A stretch of DNA of 36,140 bases from Candidatus Helarchaeota archaeon (GTDB lineage Archaea > Asgardarchaeota > Lokiarchaeia > Helarchaeales > HEL-GB-A), in the NCBI GenBank assembly GCA_016840125.1, contig JAEOSY010000406.1:1-36140 (forward strand), in the 5' to 3' direction. The translations under genes and the position numbers were made by a program. The notes beneath the pieces were generated by a model. It did no database searches. It was not told the DNA's origin and worked only from the letters and a program-made list of their open reading frames with translations. Shown one piece after another: positions 9,023 to 17,591 of the stretch. Position 1 is the stretch's first letter. Every line of letters starts with the position of its first letter.

Positions 9023-9119
9023 TGAATATTTAGCTGCATCTTTTCCTATAAAATTTTCCAGTAAACGTTTAAATTTCCTAGGGATAAATATGCGTTAGAA
9101 ATCGTTGGAGTAGAATAAA

Positions 9120-10973
9120 ATGAATGGCTACTTAGGAAAACTCTTACGTGTTAATTTAACTGACTCGAAAGTGAAAGATTATCCTTTAGACCCAGAATTA
9201 ACTAAGAAATTTATTGGTGGGGCAGGTCTAGCATGTCGTATTTTGTATGATATGGTTGATAAGGGTACGGACCCTTTGAGTCCAGAAAATCCCCTGATGA
9301 TTATGACAGGTCCTCTCACGGGTACTAGTATTCCTACCGCAGGGCGGACAGAAATATGTGCTAAGTCGCCTCTCACTAATATATGGGGAGAGACTGCTTG
9401 TGGAGGTACCTTTGCAGCAGAATTACGCTATGCAGGTTATGATGGGATATTAATTGAGGGACAGGCCCCAAAACTCGTCTACCTGCTAATAAAAGATGGG
9501 TCTGCAGAAATTCGAGATGCCTCTAATTTGAAAGGAAAAGACACCTTCGAAACCCAAAAGTTGATTGAGAAGGAAGTAGGAGAAGAAAATATAAAGGTTC
9601 AGTGTATTGGACCAGCGGGTGAGAACCTAGTGAGATTTGCAGCCGTTGTGCATCCTGATCCAGTTCGAGTCTCAGTAGCAGGGAGGACTGGAATGGGGGC
9701 GGTAATGGGATCGAAGCGATTGAAAGCCGTTGCGGTTCTTGGAACTAAGAAAGACATCCCACTCGCTGAGCCAGAAAAGCTTAAAGAGGTCGCGAAGGAA
9801 ATAGCAAAGACAACTATGGAAAATTTTGGATCTCAAATGTTTCAGACGCTTGGTACGGCGGGGTATGTGGATTTTGCGAATGCTACAGGCGATTTATCAA
9901 CGAAGTATTATACGGCTCCTGATTTTCCTGGGGCATATAATATCAGTGGGTCAACAATGAAAGAGAAAATTTTGGTGAAAAATGTTGGTTGTTACCGCTG
10001 TCCAATCAGGTGCGGACGTGAAGTGGAAATAAAGGAGGGAAAATATAAATTACCCCTGAGTCCGGGCCCAGAATATGAAACTTGTGCGAGTCTTGGATCT
10101 AATTTAATGATTGATAACCTAGAAGCAATGACTTACTTGGGGGTATTATGTGATCGTTTAGGGATGGATACAATCTCGGGAGGGGTCACAATGGCATTTG
10201 CGATGTACCTGTATGAAAAAGGAGTTATTGGTAAGGAAGAAACAGGACTAGAACTTAAGTGGGGTGACGCGGACGCAGTTATTGAACTCTTCAAAAAAAC
10301 CGCAACTCGTGAAGGGTTCGGTGATATTCTCGCAGAGGGCACGCGTCGTATTGGAGAAAAGCTTGAGATCTCACCCGATGAAATAGCCTGTGTGAACGGT
10401 CTTGAAATCCCATTTCATGATGTACGAGCATACTTTGGAATGGCGGTAGCATACGCAACTTCCCCGCGCGGAGCGTGTCATGACCAATCTGACGTGTTCT
10501 TAGCAACAATTGGTAACAGTGGTCCCATGATGTATCCTTTTGGAGCAGAAGCTACGGATAGATTCCAAAATGAAGGGAAAGGGAAAACGGCGGCGATTAT
10601 CCAGGATATCAGACAGGTTTATAATTCCTTAATTATGTGCATCTTTGTTAATCCATCTCCAGATCTGGTTATAAATGCATTAAACTACGCCACAGGATCC
10701 AATCATGATATAGATTCGATAAAACAAACAGGTGAGCGAATCCTCAATATGAAACGACTCTTCAACTTAAAAATGGGACTTACAGTCAAGGATGAAACTA
10801 TCCCCAAAATTGTCCTAAAACCCTTAGAGGGTGGTACAGAGGGTAATGTCCCAGATCTGCAATTACAATTAAAAGAATACTACGCATTTCGGAAATGGGA
10901 TCCAACCACAGGCAAGCCTACGAAAGAGAAGCTTGAAGAACTAGGTTTAGGAGAGTTCGTTAAAGATCTCTAA
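9120..10973 (+). CDS. aor: Aldehyde ferredoxin oxidoreductase (tungsten family)
   Basis: Tungstopterin enzyme of the AOR family, which oxidises aldehydes to acids, or reduces acids, with ferredoxin in the cytosol. The N-terminal domain begins with GYLGKLLRVNL and has TGPLTGTSIPTAGR. The four cluster Cys are visible: Cys291, 294 and 298 in CYRCPIRCG, and Cys344 before the pterin-binding DRLGMDTISGG. A second pterin-contact segment is PRGACHDQSD. At 617 aa the length is standard. A GGAG ribosome-binding site precedes the ATG by nine bases. It is divergent from the nucleotidyltransferase-like gene and convergent with a radical SAM gene. The substrate class (AOR, FOR or WOR type) cannot be fixed from sequence reading alone. 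Confidence 0.92.
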   Translation: MNGYLGKLLRVNLTDSKVKDYPLDPELTKKFIGGAGLACRILYDMVDKGTDPLSPENPLMIMTGPLTGTSIPTAGRTEICAKSPLTNIWGETACGGTFAAELRYAGYDGILIEGQAPKLVYLLIKDGSAEIRDASNLKGKDTFETQKLIEKEVGEENIKVQCIGPAGENLVRFAAVVHPDPVRVSVAGRTGMGAVMGSKRLKAVAVLGTKKDIPLAEPEKLKEVAKEIAKTTMENFGSQMFQTLGTAGYVDFANATGDLSTKYYTAPDFPGAYNISGSTMKEKILVKNVGCYRCPIRCGREVEIKEGKYKLPLSPGPEYETCASLGSNLMIDNLEAMTYLGVLCDRLGMDTISGGVTMAFAMYLYEKGVIGKEETGLELKWGDADAVIELFKKTATREGFGDILAEGTRRIGEKLEISPDEIACVNGLEIPFHDVRAYFGMAVAYATSPRGACHDQSDVFLATIGNSGPMMYPFGAEATDRFQNEGKGKTAAIIQDIRQVYNSLIMCIFVNPSPDLVINALNYATGSNHDIDSIKQTGERILNMKRLFNLKMGLTVKDETIPKIVLKPLEGGTEGNVPDLQLQLKEYYAFRKWDPTTGKPTKEKLEELGLGEFVKDL

Positions 10974-10990
10974 ATGAACTGAACTTATTC

Positions 10991-11004
10991 CTTTTTTTCC
11001 TTTT
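10991..11004 (+). terminator. T-run terminator after aor
   Basis: Two short T runs (CTTTTTTTCCTTTT) stand 18 bases after the aor stop codon, in the gap before the convergent radical SAM gene. They fit archaeal T-tract termination. Confidence 0.4.
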
Positions 11005-11021
11005 ATAATAATTTGGACTAT

Positions 11022-11963
11022 TTATGAATTCTTTTTTTGTAGCTCATCTATTCTTTTATCTAATTTTTTATCATGAGTTTTCAACATAAATTTAGTCTTT
11101 AAACCCCGTCTTCTAGCCTCTTGTTCATATGGGAACGGACATCCGCATTTTGTACAGTCCACATCTGCACCAAGCACACAAGGAAGTTTTCGATTTAGGT
11201 TTAAGTCCAAAGTTAGTGTTCGTTGTGGCATATTACAACGAGAAGTGGCATCGGGAGCGTTTTCACTGCGCATCATATCAAGGTTTACATCTTCATTGAG
11301 TATAAACCTCGGGTAACTGCTCTTTAGTTCAACTAACCGGTCAATGATGCGATCGCGTTCCTCCCACGAAAGATCGAGCTGAGTTTTCTGAGCTGAGGTA
11401 TGTTGGTACCCTTTAATTTCCTTATATTGTTTCAGTGGGGTGAAAAGCATCGCCATCATCCCGATTACAGGACGCCCGATTTCCGAAAGGTTCCGCACCA
11501 TCTCCTCCAAACAGTGTTCATTAAGACGGTGAAAGGTAGCGAGAAACGAAACACCCTTTGCGGTTGTCGTTTTCAGATTCTCTATAATCTTGTCATACGT
11601 GCCTTTTCCTCTCACCTTGTCATGTATGGGTCCTGTCCCATCCATTGAAATGAATGTTAAAAGATTTCGAATTTTCGGTATGGGTAGTGTACCATTTGTA
11701 AATAGCTGATTAATAGCGAACAATTTCGCTCCTTTTTGCACGACTTCGGATCTAAAAAGCGGTTCACCACCACTCCACCCCATGCTTATAATGTTATGCC
11801 GTTTTTGAAGAATTTTTAGCCCTTCTAAAAACTTTTCGGCATCCATCTCTCGTGAATCATGCTCTTCACGGAAATAAAAGCAATGTTTACATCTTAAGTT
11901 GCATCTATCAGTCACATCGACTATTGCACTCTTGTGTTGAACCCCAGTAAGGTTTTCATACAT
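11022..11963 (-). CDS. Radical SAM protein with C-terminal Cys-rich region
   Basis: Radical SAM enzyme of 313 aa. The cluster motif C-x3-C-x2-C is in DRCNLRCKHCFYF near the N-terminus, followed by a WSGGEPLF segment that matches the SAM-binding GGEP motif. The C-terminal part carries Cys in SRCN, KLPCVLG and DCTKCGC, resembling a reduced SPASM/twitch region for an auxiliary iron-sulfur cluster. I chose the ATG at 11963 because AAGGGGAT lies about eight bases upstream; the frame extends to a TTG at 11990 without such a signal. It is convergent with aor, so co-transcription is unlikely. Its substrate, a peptide, cofactor or small molecule, is unknown. Confidence 0.85.
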   Translation of the reverse strand: MYENLTGVQHKSAIVDVTDRCNLRCKHCFYFREEHDSREMDAEKFLEGLKILQKRHNIISMGWSGGEPLFRSEVVQKGAKLFAINQLFTNGTLPIPKIRNLLTFISMDGTGPIHDKVRGKGTYDKIIENLKTTTAKGVSFLATFHRLNEHCLEEMVRNLSEIGRPVIGMMAMLFTPLKQYKEIKGYQHTSAQKTQLDLSWEERDRIIDRLVELKSSYPRFILNEDVNLDMMRSENAPDATSRCNMPQRTLTLDLNLNRKLPCVLGADVDCTKCGCPFPYEQEARRRGLKTKFMLKTHDKKLDKRIDELQKKNS

Positions 11964-12051
11964 TTTATTGTATCCCCTTGAAACAATCAACGATCTGTCT
12001 TTTCAATCACCTATTTAAAATTAAGTCTCTATTAGAAAAATTCTATACATA

Positions 12052-12798
12052 CTATATTGTGGCACCACCATCAACTAAAAGGCAAATACCAGTTGAAAAC
12101 TCTGCGGTGGCTAAGTATAGAGCTGCATCTGCCATTTGTTCGGGAGTTCCCAATCGTTTCAATGGTTGTCTGGAGATGAAATCAGCCCGAGCCTGTTCAG
12201 GATCGTCAAATGCAGCTATTCTCTTTGCGAGCGATTCTGTATCAGTAGTTCCAGGACAAAGACAATTCACGCGAATTCCATCTTCAATGTAATCAGCTGC
12301 CATTGCTTTAGTAAGTGACCATAAAGCACCTTTTGATGCAGAGTAAGGGGCGCGTTCTTTAACTCCCTTTACTGCAAGTACAGATGCATTATGAATAATT
12401 GTACCTTTAGTTTTTCGGAGGTCAGGAATGCATGCTTTAGTAACTAAATATACTCCAATTACATTGACTGCAAACGTACGTTCCCAATCTTCCAGCGAAG
12501 TATTATCAACACGTCCGGGAATAACAATTCCTGCATTGTTAAATAAAATGTCAATTTTACTGAATGTATTAACTGTTTTTTGGACAATTTGCTTTGCGGT
12601 TTCCGGCTTAGACACATCGCCCTGTACAAAAATTGCAGAACCCCTATTGTCATGGATAATTTTAACAGTATCTTTGCCTGAATCTGATTGGGAGTTCACG
12701 CATACACTTGCACCTTCTTTAGCAAATAAAATCGCCGTAGCTTTACCAATCCCAGCTCCACTACCTGTAATTATTGCAACCTTTCCTTTTAATTTCAT
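12052..12798 (-). CDS. Short-chain dehydrogenase/reductase (SDR), FabG-like
   Basis: Classical SDR of 248 aa. The cofactor motif TGSGAGIG, then NNAGIV, then the catalytic YSASK are all in place, and the ending is the standard LLVDGGATI. The start is the ATG at 12798 because AAAGGTGA is correctly spaced for it; an in-frame GTG at 12807 falls within that ribosome-binding site. It lies about 30 bases downstream of the BKACE gene on the same strand and is probably co-transcribed. A plausible role is making or reducing the beta-keto acid used by BKACE, as a 3-hydroxyacid dehydrogenase. That substrate is inferred from context. Confidence 0.88.
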   Translation of the reverse strand: MKLKGKVAIITGSGAGIGKATAILFAKEGASVCVNSQSDSGKDTVKIIHDNRGSAIFVQGDVSKPETAKQIVQKTVNTFSKIDILFNNAGIVIPGRVDNTSLEDWERTFAVNVIGVYLVTKACIPDLRKTKGTIIHNASVLAVKGVKERAPYSASKGALWSLTKAMAADYIEDGIRVNCLCPGTTDTESLAKRIAAFDDPEQARADFISRQPLKRLGTPEQMADAALYLATAEFSTGICLLVDGGATI

Positions 12799-12829
12799 TT
12801 TATTCACCTTTATTATTTCAAAATTTATA

Positions 12830-13627
12830 TCATAATCCTATAATCTTTCTTGCTTCTGAGGGGGTTGCAACATCCCGACCCAGTTCTTTACTGATCCTTA
12901 CCATTCGGGCAACAATTTCAGCGTTATCATTAGCTAAAACTTCCTCTCGAATATAGGGATAATCCTCCGTACCAACCCGTACATGTCCATCATGTAAGAT
13001 GGCGAGAGTTGCAATTTTAGTCTGCTCAGGTCCCATAGTACTGACTGTATAAAGGCTTTCAGGAGGATAATATTTCTTTCGCAAGAAGAATTCATCAGGA
13101 TCGGGAGGGGACCATGCACCACCTGGCCAATTGAAAAATGAGGATAAGAAATATGGAGCTTTTACCAAATTTTTCTTTATTAGATATTTAAGATTCCAGA
13201 GAGACCCCGTATTCCAAACCTCCCATTCTGGTTTGATATTGTATTCATCACATTTTTTACAGTACAGTTCAAGCTCCTCTCTTGGATGAAGCTGATGGAC
13301 TTGAACCTGAGTGAAGCTTTCATCATGATGATTCAAAATAATAGAAACAAGATCTGGTTTGGAATTGAACAAGGCCTGACGTTCATGAATAGGATGACTG
13401 GACATACCAGCTTGAACAATAATATCACACTGATCTCGAACCCGCTCAACAATCAATTTTTCGTATCCCTTTATTAAATGAATGTGAGCGATGCTCGCTC
13501 CAGCTTCATAACATTTTACGACATCTTCAATTAATTCATCAACGGTAGTTGGCCAATTCTTAGCATCTGGATATATCCATGAGTTTGCGGTGGTTACAGT
13601 TATCATTAATTTATTCTCAGGATTCAT
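12830..13627 (-). CDS. Beta-keto acid cleavage enzyme (BKACE, DUF849 family)
   Basis: TIM-barrel zinc enzyme related to 3-keto-5-aminohexanoate cleavage enzyme, which condenses a beta-keto acid with acetyl-CoA to give acetoacetate and a shorter acyl-CoA. The zinc ligands are visible as AHIHLI (two His, about residues 48 and 50) and the Glu in GHVRVGTED. KPEWEVWNTG corresponds to the conserved Pro-Glu active-site segment. The ATG at 13627 is favoured because AGGG is nine bases upstream; an ATG two codons earlier would be too close. It is the first gene of a probable BKACE-SDR operon, divergent from an acyl-CoA synthetase alpha-type gene and a thiolase. The keto-acid substrate remains open. Confidence 0.88.
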   Translation of the reverse strand: MNPENKLMITVTTANSWIYPDAKNWPTTVDELIEDVVKCYEAGASIAHIHLIKGYEKLIVERVRDQCDIIVQAGMSSHPIHERQALFNSKPDLVSIILNHHDESFTQVQVHQLHPREELELYCKKCDEYNIKPEWEVWNTGSLWNLKYLIKKNLVKAPYFLSSFFNWPGGAWSPPDPDEFFLRKKYYPPESLYTVSTMGPEQTKIATLAILHDGHVRVGTEDYPYIREEVLANDNAEIVARMVRISKELGRDVATPSEARKIIGL

Positions 13628-13756
13628 CCGCATCAGCCCTAATTGTTTTTGAATAATTTAAACCAATGTAGTAAATATTTAATTCACTTATTAATAGATT
13701 AGTGCATAAATAGAATTAACGATAGAAAGACTAAAGGTTAAAATTTAGGTGTTAGA

Positions 13757-15160
13757 TTGGAACTGAAGGATTATATGGAAAAACTTTTCTACCCAAAGTC
13801 AGTTGCCATGATAGGTGCAGCCAGCAAAAGAGAATGGCAAATTTTAGGAATTAAATTACGAAATTATAAGGGTAAATTCTATTTAGTTTCAAAAAATGAT
13901 GAGGAAATTTTAGGACTAAAGTGTCATAAGGATATTTCAGAAATCCCGGATGAAATTGATCATGCAATCATTGCCGTCAATCGCATGAAGTTAAAAGAAA
14001 CGATCATGCAGTGTATTCAAAAGAAATTTTATATGCTTCACATTTTTACTGCAGGGGGCTCTGAATTTGATGAAAAAGGAGTGGAGATAGAACGTGAAGT
14101 GCATAAGATTATAAAAGAAAGTAATATCCGTGCCATCGGATCGAATTGCATGGGTGTCTATTCACCCGGAGGGAGAATATCGTATGCGCCGATCTTTGCT
14201 GAAAAAGTTGGCTCAACCGCTTTTGTTTCGCAATCTGGAGATTTGACAACTCAGTTCATTATTCGAGAAAATCATCGGGGAGTCTATTTTTCAAAAGCAG
14301 CCAGTATTGGAAATTCTGTTGATCTGAAAATATCCGATTTCATAAATTATTTCAATTCTGATGATAAAACCGAGATAATTGCAGTATATTTTGAAGGATT
14401 TACTAAGTTTGATGAAAATGAAGGTCAAAAATTGTGGAAAGCATTGAAGGAAAATAAAAAACCGCTTCTATTTTTACGTGGTGGGTCTAGTTCTCAAGGA
14501 AAAAGAGCTATTGAATCTCATACAGGGACTATTGCATCAGATGATAGAGTTTGGGAGGCGGTATATAAACAAACTAGCGCATTGAAAGTTGAATCATTCG
14601 AAGAACTTATTGATACCACAATGGCATTTAATTACTGCAAAAATTTATATCCAAAATATAAAAGTATAGTATTAATTGGGTGGTCGGGAGGTAAACTTGT
14701 CGTCTCTACCGATCAATTAGCTCAATTGGGAATTGATGTACCAGAAATTGACCCATCTACAAGAGCTAAGATGAAAGCGATGATTTCAATTGGAAGTGTA
14801 CGAAATCCTGTGGATTTACCTTGGATTGCTCGGGAAGATAAATACCATGAGATATGTAAGTTAGCTATTAATGAGGATTATATTGGGGGAGCTATTTTAG
14901 AGACAGGAGTTTGGGAGGAATTAGATGAACGATTTGAGAAGTATTTTGGGAATCTAGTAAAGAATTACTTATCTGCAAAGGAGATGGGGAAACCTTTCCT
15001 AGTTGTATTACCCCATTCACGTCTGCATGCACAGCGTGAAGAGTATAAGAATAGATTACAGGAAAAAGGAATTTGCTCTTTTCCAACTCTCTTAAGGGCA
15101 GCGAGAGCGTTTGCGAAATTATACGAATTCCACAGCTATAAAACACGGCTTCATCCATAA
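13757..15160 (+). CDS. NDP-forming acyl-CoA synthetase, alpha-type protein
   Basis: Resembles the alpha subunit of ADP-forming acyl/acetyl-CoA synthetase, which converts acyl-CoA, ADP and phosphate to acid, CoA and ATP. An N-terminal CoA-binding Rossmann domain (PKSVAMIGAASK) is followed by two succinyl-CoA-ligase-like flavodoxin domains. GSNCMGVYSP, VSQSGDLTTQ and the phospho-histidine loop SHTGTIASDD are visible. At 467 aa there is no ATP-grasp (beta) domain and no beta gene nearby, so a partner must be encoded elsewhere if it is active. The start is a TTG with AGGTG upstream; an ATG six codons later, preceded by GAAGGA, is an alternative. Confidence 0.85.
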   Translation: MELKDYMEKLFYPKSVAMIGAASKREWQILGIKLRNYKGKFYLVSKNDEEILGLKCHKDISEIPDEIDHAIIAVNRMKLKETIMQCIQKKFYMLHIFTAGGSEFDEKGVEIEREVHKIIKESNIRAIGSNCMGVYSPGGRISYAPIFAEKVGSTAFVSQSGDLTTQFIIRENHRGVYFSKAASIGNSVDLKISDFINYFNSDDKTEIIAVYFEGFTKFDENEGQKLWKALKENKKPLLFLRGGSSSQGKRAIESHTGTIASDDRVWEAVYKQTSALKVESFEELIDTTMAFNYCKNLYPKYKSIVLIGWSGGKLVVSTDQLAQLGIDVPEIDPSTRAKMKAMISIGSVRNPVDLPWIAREDKYHEICKLAINEDYIGGAILETGVWEELDERFEKYFGNLVKNYLSAKEMGKPFLVVLPHSRLHAQREEYKNRLQEKGICSFPTLLRAARAFAKLYEFHSYKTRLHP

Positions 15161-15260
15161 AAAGAAGCTCGACAAAATTTTTAAGAAAAGTTATTTCTAC
15201 GTAAAATCAGATTCATTTCATTCAAAATATGGATGATAGATAAAATGAGAAGATGTTAAA

Positions 15261-16454
15261 ATGACGGATGTAGTAATCGTTGATTATATCAGAACGGCTC
15301 AGTCGAGAGCCAGACCAAGACAACCGGAACGAGATTGGTTTCACGATTTGCTCGGTCCTGAGTTATGTTATTTGTGTATTGATGAACTATTGAAACGAAC
15401 AAAGATAGATCCAGGGATTATTGGAGAATGTGCGATAGGGAGTGCTTTTGGCGTTTGGGAAAATTGGACTTATGGGGGAAGAGCTGTTTCTTTACCAGGA
15501 AATCTTCCAATTACTGCCCCAGCCATGTTTATAGACCGGCAGTGTGCATCTGCAATGACTGCAGTCCATGAAATCTATTTAAAGATACTCACCGGATATA
15601 TTGATGCGGGAATAGCAGCGGGTTTTGAACATATGACAAGGGTACCTATGGGTTTAGATAATAAATGGATCAAGCCGAGTCAGAGAGCATTTACGCGACG
15701 TAAGGATATAGATTGGGCAACTGCTACAAACATGGGGCTAACTGCTGAAAAGTTAGCTGCTGAAATGGGCGTAACTCGAGAAAGGATGGATAAATGGGGG
15801 ACACGAGCGCATGTATTGGCTGAAAAAGCAATAGATGAAGGATTTTACAAGGGCGAAATATTACCACTTGAGGTAGAATTACCTGATGGGACTAAAAAAG
15901 TCTGTGATTACGACCAAGCAGTCAGACGAGGATCAACGTACGAGAAAACGGCAACACTAAAGCCTGCATTTAAGAGAAAAGGTATAATTACCGCGGGAAA
16001 TTCATCACCATTAAATGCGGGTGGTGGCGCTATATTAATTATGTCTCGAGAGAAAGCTAAAGAAGCTGGACTTAAACCAATGGCTACCATCAAATCTATA
16101 GGCTGGGCGGGTGTTGATCCTAGTGTGATGGGAAAGGGACCGGTTCCAGCGACTGAAATGGCCTTAAAAAAGGCAGGATTAGAAGCAAAAGATATCGCTT
16201 TCTGGGAAATCAACGAAGCATTTGCAGTTGTCGCTTTGTATTGTATTGATCATTTTGGAATCAATCCAGACACGGTGAATGTCAAAGGTGGAGGTTGTGC
16301 AGTCGGCCACCCGTTAGGTATGACTGGAATCCGATTGGTTGGAACTCTAGCCAGAATATTAAAACAAGAAAATAAAAGATATGGCTGCGCAACAATGTGC
16401 GTTGGTGGCGGGCAAGGAGCAACTGTAATAATAGAAAATGAAGATGCTAAATAA
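15261..16454 (+). CDS. Thiolase (acetyl-CoA C-acetyltransferase family)
   Basis: Second thiolase in the window, 397 aa, the normal length. The nucleophilic Cys is at about residue 95 in DRQCASAM, with NEAFA, GGGCAVGHPLGMTG and the C-terminal CVGGGQGA completing the active site. It most resembles bacterial-type acetyl-CoA acetyltransferases and is clearly diverged from the 433 aa thiolase at 4656. It follows the acyl-CoA synthetase alpha-type gene and lies across a divergent promoter from BKACE. A consistent picture is cleavage of acetoacetyl-CoA or 3-ketoacyl-CoA to acetyl-CoA, with energy conserved by the synthetase. This pathway is inferred. Confidence 0.9.
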   Translation: MTDVVIVDYIRTAQSRARPRQPERDWFHDLLGPELCYLCIDELLKRTKIDPGIIGECAIGSAFGVWENWTYGGRAVSLPGNLPITAPAMFIDRQCASAMTAVHEIYLKILTGYIDAGIAAGFEHMTRVPMGLDNKWIKPSQRAFTRRKDIDWATATNMGLTAEKLAAEMGVTRERMDKWGTRAHVLAEKAIDEGFYKGEILPLEVELPDGTKKVCDYDQAVRRGSTYEKTATLKPAFKRKGIITAGNSSPLNAGGGAILIMSREKAKEAGLKPMATIKSIGWAGVDPSVMGKGPVPATEMALKKAGLEAKDIAFWEINEAFAVVALYCIDHFGINPDTVNVKGGGCAVGHPLGMTGIRLVGTLARILKQENKRYGCATMCVGGGQGATVIIENEDAK

Positions 16455-16467
16455 GTATTCCTTTCAT

Positions 16468-16480
16468 CTTTTTTTTTTTA
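16468..16480 (+). terminator. T-run terminator after thiolase
   Basis: An uninterrupted run of eleven T starts 14 bases after the thiolase stop, with no strong stem before it. It is a good candidate for archaeal T-tract termination. Confidence 0.55.
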
Positions 16481-16592
16481 CCTTCAACCATTAACCAATT
16501 TAAAAAACAATATTTTTCTATTTTTAAAATACTAATTTAAGTAAAAAAAAACATCATAATAGAAAGTAGAAGTAAATATGGAAGGACTTGTT

Positions 16593-17168
16593 ATGGCTGA
16601 AAAAGTGGAAGAAAAAGAAGAGGAAGTCTGGGTAAAATTCCTGCGAAAGCATTGGAAAATGACATTTCTGATTGCGGGTGGTTTAATTGTGGCAGGGATT
16701 GGTGCGCTTTTTGTATTTCTATGGTTTAAAACCATCAGCGGAGTGACTCAGGTATTAGGAGATTGGACGGTAAATATTACAATAAATTTTTTCTTAAATC
16801 TACTTCTCTGGGAATTTCTTATTATTGGTATTCCAGTGATAGCTGCGGCAGTTGTTATAATTTTACAATGGTGGAATAAGTTACCCGACGATGAGAAAGA
16901 GGAATATAAAAAAGAACCAAAGAAAAGAACACCGCGGAGCGGAATTACAGCAGGAAGTGGCGGAGGTATCGTTTGGTTATTAACCTTTTTTGTTTGGTTG
17001 ATAATTGTCTATACAGGTGGACACTGGAATACTCCATTTCAGAACTGGACATTAGATTATTTTATTGAGTCATCACTGTGGGCATTTCTTTACGTTCTGC
17101 TCTTTGCAGGGATTCCTGTTGCGATCTTTGTAATCTGGTGGATCCGTCGTGAGGTAAAAACCTCCTAA
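16593..17168 (+). CDS. Four-helix membrane protein with internal repeat
   Basis: 191 aa membrane protein of unknown family. An acidic N-terminus (MAEKVEEKEEEVW) leads to four transmembrane segments arranged as two similar pairs, with a basic cytoplasmic loop (EEYKKEPKKRTPRSG) between the pairs. Each pair has a long helix, a Gly/Trp-containing loop ending in DWTV or NWTLD, then a Leu/Trp-rich helix and an IP(V/I)A stretch, indicating an internal duplication. The ATG at 16593 is chosen because GAAGGA is six bases upstream; an earlier in-frame ATG at 16578 overlaps that site. It is followed by a parvulin and two larger membrane proteins. Its function is unknown. Confidence 0.7.
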   Translation: MAEKVEEKEEEVWVKFLRKHWKMTFLIAGGLIVAGIGALFVFLWFKTISGVTQVLGDWTVNITINFFLNLLLWEFLIIGIPVIAAAVVIILQWWNKLPDDEKEEYKKEPKKRTPRSGITAGSGGGIVWLLTFFVWLIIVYTGGHWNTPFQNWTLDYFIESSLWAFLYVLLFAGIPVAIFVIWWIRREVKTS

Positions 17169-17170
17169 AC

Positions 17171-17178
17171 TTTTTTTT
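17171..17178 (+). terminator. Possible T-run terminator
   Basis: Eight T residues occur two bases after the stop codon of the four-helix membrane protein, before the parvulin gene. They may separate the two transcripts. Confidence 0.35.
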
Positions 17179-17246
17179 AAAAGGTTATTGTTGAAAATGA
17201 GTCATTATAATAAGGTTTAAAAGAATCTTATAGAAAGGATCTTAGG

Positions 17247-17582
17247 GTGCTGCTCTTGGGAAAAAAGAAAAATAAAGCTAAGACATTGTCAAAAAAGGGA
17301 AAGGTGCCTGCGGGACGAGTTCGAGCTTCCCATATTCTTGTTGACAAATTAAGTTTGGCCCAACAAATAAAAGAAGACATAGAAGATGGAGCCGATTTCC
17401 GGAAGTTGGCTGCGGACTACTCTACTTGTCCTTCAAAGAAACGTGGTGGGGATTTAGGGATTTTTGGTCGTGGAGAAAATGTTCGCGAGTTTGAAAAAGC
17501 TGTTTACAGTATGAAAGTTGGAGAAATATCCGATCCAATTAAGACAAAATTTGGCTATCATATAATCAAACGCACCGGATAA
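17247..17582 (+). CDS. Parvulin-type peptidyl-prolyl isomerase
   Basis: Single-domain parvulin (111 aa) that isomerises peptidyl-prolyl bonds, probably in the cytosol since no signal peptide is present. The family pattern is clear: RASHILVD, ADFRKLAADYSTCPSKKRGGDLGIF, a KAVYSMKVGEIS segment and a final FGYHIIKRTG. The Cys in STCPS matches the active-site Cys of Pin1-like enzymes. The N-terminus is a basic tail of about 20 residues (GKKKNKAKTLSKKGK), a layout like eukaryotic Par14. The GTG start is preceded by GAAAGGAT at a good distance. It is 9 bases upstream of the beta-helix membrane protein, so the two may be co-transcribed. Confidence 0.9.
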   Translation: MLLLGKKKNKAKTLSKKGKVPAGRVRASHILVDKLSLAQQIKEDIEDGADFRKLAADYSTCPSKKRGGDLGIFGRGENVREFEKAVYSMKVGEISDPIKTKFGYHIIKRTG

Positions 17583-17591
17583 TCAGTATGG

